Positions 61,595-64,000 of a DNA stretch of 64,000 nt are shown here, in pieces. The stretch is from positions 5,208,001 to 5,272,000 of the forward strand of contig OZ220684.1 in the NCBI GenBank assembly GCA_965116395.1, written 5' to 3'. A program made the position numbers and the translations under genes. The number at the start of each line of letters is the position of its first letter. Position 1 is the stretch's first letter. The DNA comes from Bin5 sp965116395. GTDB lineage: Bacteria > Chloroflexota > Anaerolineae > Caldilineales > Caldilineaceae. The notes beneath the pieces are model-generated. The model was not told where the DNA came from, did no database searches, and saw only the letters and a list, made by a program, of their open reading frames with translations.

Positions 61595-64000
61595 ATGAAG
61601 GACAGTCCCAGAATCCCAACCCTGAGGTTTAGAAGCGTCCTGTTTCTGGTCGTTATCCTCGCCTCGATTCTCCCTATCACTCTCCACTTTGTGAGCGAAA
61701 CACAGGCGCAGACAGGCAGCACGTCCACTTTGGATGCGCCGACTCTGACCGCGAAAGCCGGGGACGCGACCTCGGTCGACCTCAGTTGGACACAGGTCTC
61801 CGGGGCGGCAAGTTACGCGCTCATGGCTTGGTGGCCCGGGGCCGCCGGCTGGCAACGCCTCGCGCTCGACAGCCCAACAGACACTTCCTACAGCCATACA
61901 GGCCTGACACCCGGCACGACCTATTATTACATTGTCGCCTCGGTGGACAGCGACGGCATTTGGAGTCCCTGGTCGGGCCAAAAGGAAGCGGCACTCCCAG
62001 AAGTCGTGCCGGTGGAGCAATTGACCCCGCCAGATCTGAGAGCGGAGGCTGGCGCCGACCAGATCACGCTCTCTTGGGGAGAGGTACGGAATGCAGAATC
62101 CTATGTTCTGATATTCTATGATTGGGATGACGGCCAGTGGCGGGGGATTGGCGGCCCTCTGACAGGTACTTCGTATACGCACCGCGGGCTTACGGCAGGC
62201 ACGACCTACTACTACTTGATCAGGGCAATAAGCGCCAAAGGCGATCACAGCGAGTGGTCGGCGTACGGGGTGGCGACTCCCACGGCAGCTTCAGATTCGA
62301 CGACAACTCCAACTCCATCGCCGACACTCACGCCTACGCCCACACTGTCGCCGACACTAACGACGACACCTACACCTACACCGACCGTTGACGACTCGAT
62401 CGCGGGCAGGGAAAGATCGGCCCTGGCCGCTCTGTATAACGCAACCGATGGCGTCAACTGGACGAGCAACGACAATTGGCTGAGTACCGGGCTACTATCT
62501 TCATGGTACGGTGTTTCCACCGACGCGAATGGAAACGTAACCGCACTGCGCCTCGCCAGTAACGGACTGAGTGGGCCAATCACGGACCTTGGCGACCTGG
62601 TCAGTCTGACTGATCTGGACCTCTCAGGCAACCAATTGTGCCTGCCGGCTGGCGCAAGCCTGTCCCATTCGAACAGCGCAGTTACCACCCACCTGCAAAG
62701 TCTTACCCTTTCTGCCTGCCCGGAAACCCCGACACCGACGCCGACATCGACCCCCTCGTCTACGCCGACCTCGACCGCAACGCAAACGCCAACTCTTACG
62801 CCCACCATCGCCTCAACGGCCACGCCAACAGCGACGCCTACGACGACAACGACGCCTACGACGACCCCGACGGCTACAGAGGGACCAACACCTACTCCGA
62901 CCCTGGCACCATCGTCTTCGCTGACCCTAATCGCGACCCGCACGGGGCCGAATGAGGTGATGCTCAGCTGGAATGAGGTTCCCGGCGCAACTGTTTACGG
63001 AGTCTGGATATGGTGGGATCGTACCATTAGCTGGAGACCTCTTGATGGTGGGCAGTTGCCCGGTACCACTTTCACTGTCAATCAACTTGCACCCGGTACT
63101 ACGTATACGTTCGCAGTGCGAGGGTATGGCGACAGCTTTTCCAGCCCCTGGTCGAACTACCCGAGCGCGGCGATACCCGACTCCTCGCCCGATCCAAGCA
63201 CAACAGGCGACCGAGCCGCGTTGGCCGCGTTCTATAATGCAACCGGCGGCGCCAACTGGACGAACAAGTACCTCTGGCTGACCGACGCGCCGATAGACAC
63301 TTGGCACGGTGTCTCTACAGACGGCACCGGAAGTGTGACCAGATTGCGCCTCTCGACCAATCGCCTGACCGGGCCCATTCCAGACCTGAGCGCCTTCACC
63401 AGCCTGACGCAATTGGATCTCAGCGTCAATCAGTTGAACGGAAGTATCCCAGACTTGAGCGGACTCACTAAACTGACGGAGCTGACCCTCAATAACAGCC
63501 AGTTGAGCGGGCAGATCCCGGCTCTGAATGCCCTGACTGAACTGAAGTCTCTGAGTCTCCATCAGAACGATTTGAGCGGGCCGGTTCCGGCTCTGGGCGC
63601 CCTTACGAAACTGGAAACCGTAAGTCTTTACCTTAACAAGCTGAGCGGGCAGTTTCCGGACCTGAGCGGACTGACCAATCTGTCCAGCCTTAACCTCGGT
63701 AATAACCAGTTGAGCGGCGCGATTACGAGTCTGGCCGGCCTTTCTAGCCTGCGATTCCTGGTCGCCAGCAGTAACTTGCTGTCAGGCGAGATCCCGGATT
63801 TGGCCGACCTCAGCAACCTGAAGAGCCTGGTCCTCAGTGGCAACCAACTGACGGGCGAGATTCCCAGTCTTAGCGGCCCTGCAAGGCTTAGCAACCTCAA
63901 CCTCGCCAGCAACCTGCTGACCGGAGAGATCCCCGATCTCAGCGCCAACACCAGCCTGCAGTCACTGGCCCTCAGCGGCAACCAGTTAACTGGGGAGATC
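61595..64000 (+). CDS. Secreted FN3/leucine-rich-repeat surface protein (partial, runs off the window)
   Basis: 802 codons visible, still open at 64000. A signal peptide (FRSVLFLVVILASILPITL) is followed by two fibronectin-III domains (about 45-133 and 139-229: LSWTQVSGAASYALMAW, TYYYIVASVDSDG). A Thr-Pro linker, then a first plant-type LRR cap (ALAALYNATDGVNWTSNDNWL, GVSTDANGNVTALRL), a second Thr-Pro linker, a third FN3 domain and a second cap (AALAAFYNATGGANWTNKYLWL) follow. At least nine LRRs of 22-24 residues come next (LSxNxLTGPIPDLSAFTSLTQLDL). The caps and LRRs resemble those of plant receptor-like proteins and of many environmental bacteria. Likely an adhesin or glycan binder on the cell surface. 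Confidence 0.87.
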   Translation, partial: MKDSPRIPTLRFRSVLFLVVILASILPITLHFVSETQAQTGSTSTLDAPTLTAKAGDATSVDLSWTQVSGAASYALMAWWPGAAGWQRLALDSPTDTSYSHTGLTPGTTYYYIVASVDSDGIWSPWSGQKEAALPEVVPVEQLTPPDLRAEAGADQITLSWGEVRNAESYVLIFYDWDDGQWRGIGGPLTGTSYTHRGLTAGTTYYYLIRAISAKGDHSEWSAYGVATPTAASDSTTTPTPSPTLTPTPTLSPTLTTTPTPTPTVDDSIAGRERSALAALYNATDGVNWTSNDNWLSTGLLSSWYGVSTDANGNVTALRLASNGLSGPITDLGDLVSLTDLDLSGNQLCLPAGASLSHSNSAVTTHLQSLTLSACPETPTPTPTSTPSSTPTSTATQTPTLTPTIASTATPTATPTTTTTPTTTPTATEGPTPTPTLAPSSSLTLIATRTGPNEVMLSWNEVPGATVYGVWIWWDRTISWRPLDGGQLPGTTFTVNQLAPGTTYTFAVRGYGDSFSSPWSNYPSAAIPDSSPDPSTTGDRAALAAFYNATGGANWTNKYLWLTDAPIDTWHGVSTDGTGSVTRLRLSTNRLTGPIPDLSAFTSLTQLDLSVNQLNGSIPDLSGLTKLTELTLNNSQLSGQIPALNALTELKSLSLHQNDLSGPVPALGALTKLETVSLYLNKLSGQFPDLSGLTNLSSLNLGNNQLSGAITSLAGLSSLRFLVASSNLLSGEIPDLADLSNLKSLVLSGNQLTGEIPSLSGPARLSNLNLASNLLTGEIPDLSANTSLQSLALSGNQLTGEI

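Noticed and set aside
62245..63981. Minus-strand ORFs opposite the FN3/LRR protein
   Set aside because: They come from the Thr-Pro linkers and LRRs read in reverse; the plus frame is open for 802 codons with clear domains.

Overview
The window looks like chromosomal DNA of a member of the Chloroflexota, probably an Anaerolineae/Caldilineae-type lineage and possibly a marine or host-associated one. This is inferred from gene content only. The signs are amidohydrolase, PhyH and sulfatase genes scattered among housekeeping genes, very large surface proteins with Ig-like, SH3b, FN3 and leucine-rich repeats, and lysine synthesis by the LysW/alpha-aminoadipate route. No rRNA is present, so the taxon cannot be fixed here.

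Region 1-15.9 kb is a mosaic of catabolic and housekeeping genes on both strands. It holds the FtsK C-terminus, an acetoacetate-decarboxylase-like protein, an SDR, tRNA-Val(UAC) with its terminator, a Gfo/Idh/MocA oxidoreductase, glutamine-dependent NAD synthetase, a DEAD-box helicase, a RibD-type reductase, an APH-type kinase, a class III aminotransferase, a Rieske protein, three related amidohydrolases and an MscS channel. Region 15.9-18.0 kb is a decayed mobile-element zone with two ISAs1-type transposase remnants around a 155-bp tandem repeat. Region 18.0-26.2 kb is catabolic again (PhyH dioxygenase, methyltransferase, sulfatase, aldo/keto reductase, enolase-superfamily enzyme, VOC protein). 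Region 26.4-34.3 kb is one gene for a protein of about 2,600 residues, with 17 or so cadherin-like/He_PIG Ig repeats, a polyasparagine tract and five SH3b domains.

Region 35.1-41.7 kb carries lysine genes of the alpha-aminoadipate pathway: homocitrate synthase, LysT, LysU, a Nudix gene, then LysW, LysX and LysY. Region 41.9-49.5 kb has a membrane protein, a MOSC protein, a heterodimeric ABC exporter, a second sulfatase and a coiled-coil nuclease-like protein. Region 49.8-55.8 kb is a branched-chain amino acid operon, ilvB-ilvN-ilvC-leuA, ending in a strong terminator. Region 55.9-61.2 kb is a tightly overlapping three-gene operon: two paralogous secreted, membrane-anchored proteins that I do not recognise, plus a YbjQ-family protein. 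The window ends inside a large FN3/LRR surface protein.

The most interesting observation is regulatory. Both amino-acid operons are preceded by a good sigma70-type promoter, a short leader ORF rich in the codons of the end product, and mutually exclusive antiterminator and terminator hairpins. The lysine leader peptide is 21 residues with three Lys codons just before its stop. The branched-chain leader is 40 residues and full of Leu/Val/Ile. A third small ORF, with a near-perfect Shine-Dalgarno, overlaps the leuA start inside a nested stem structure. Together they suggest that ribosome-mediated attenuation controls amino acid synthesis in this organism. The unrecognised three-gene operon is the best candidate for an undescribed protein system.
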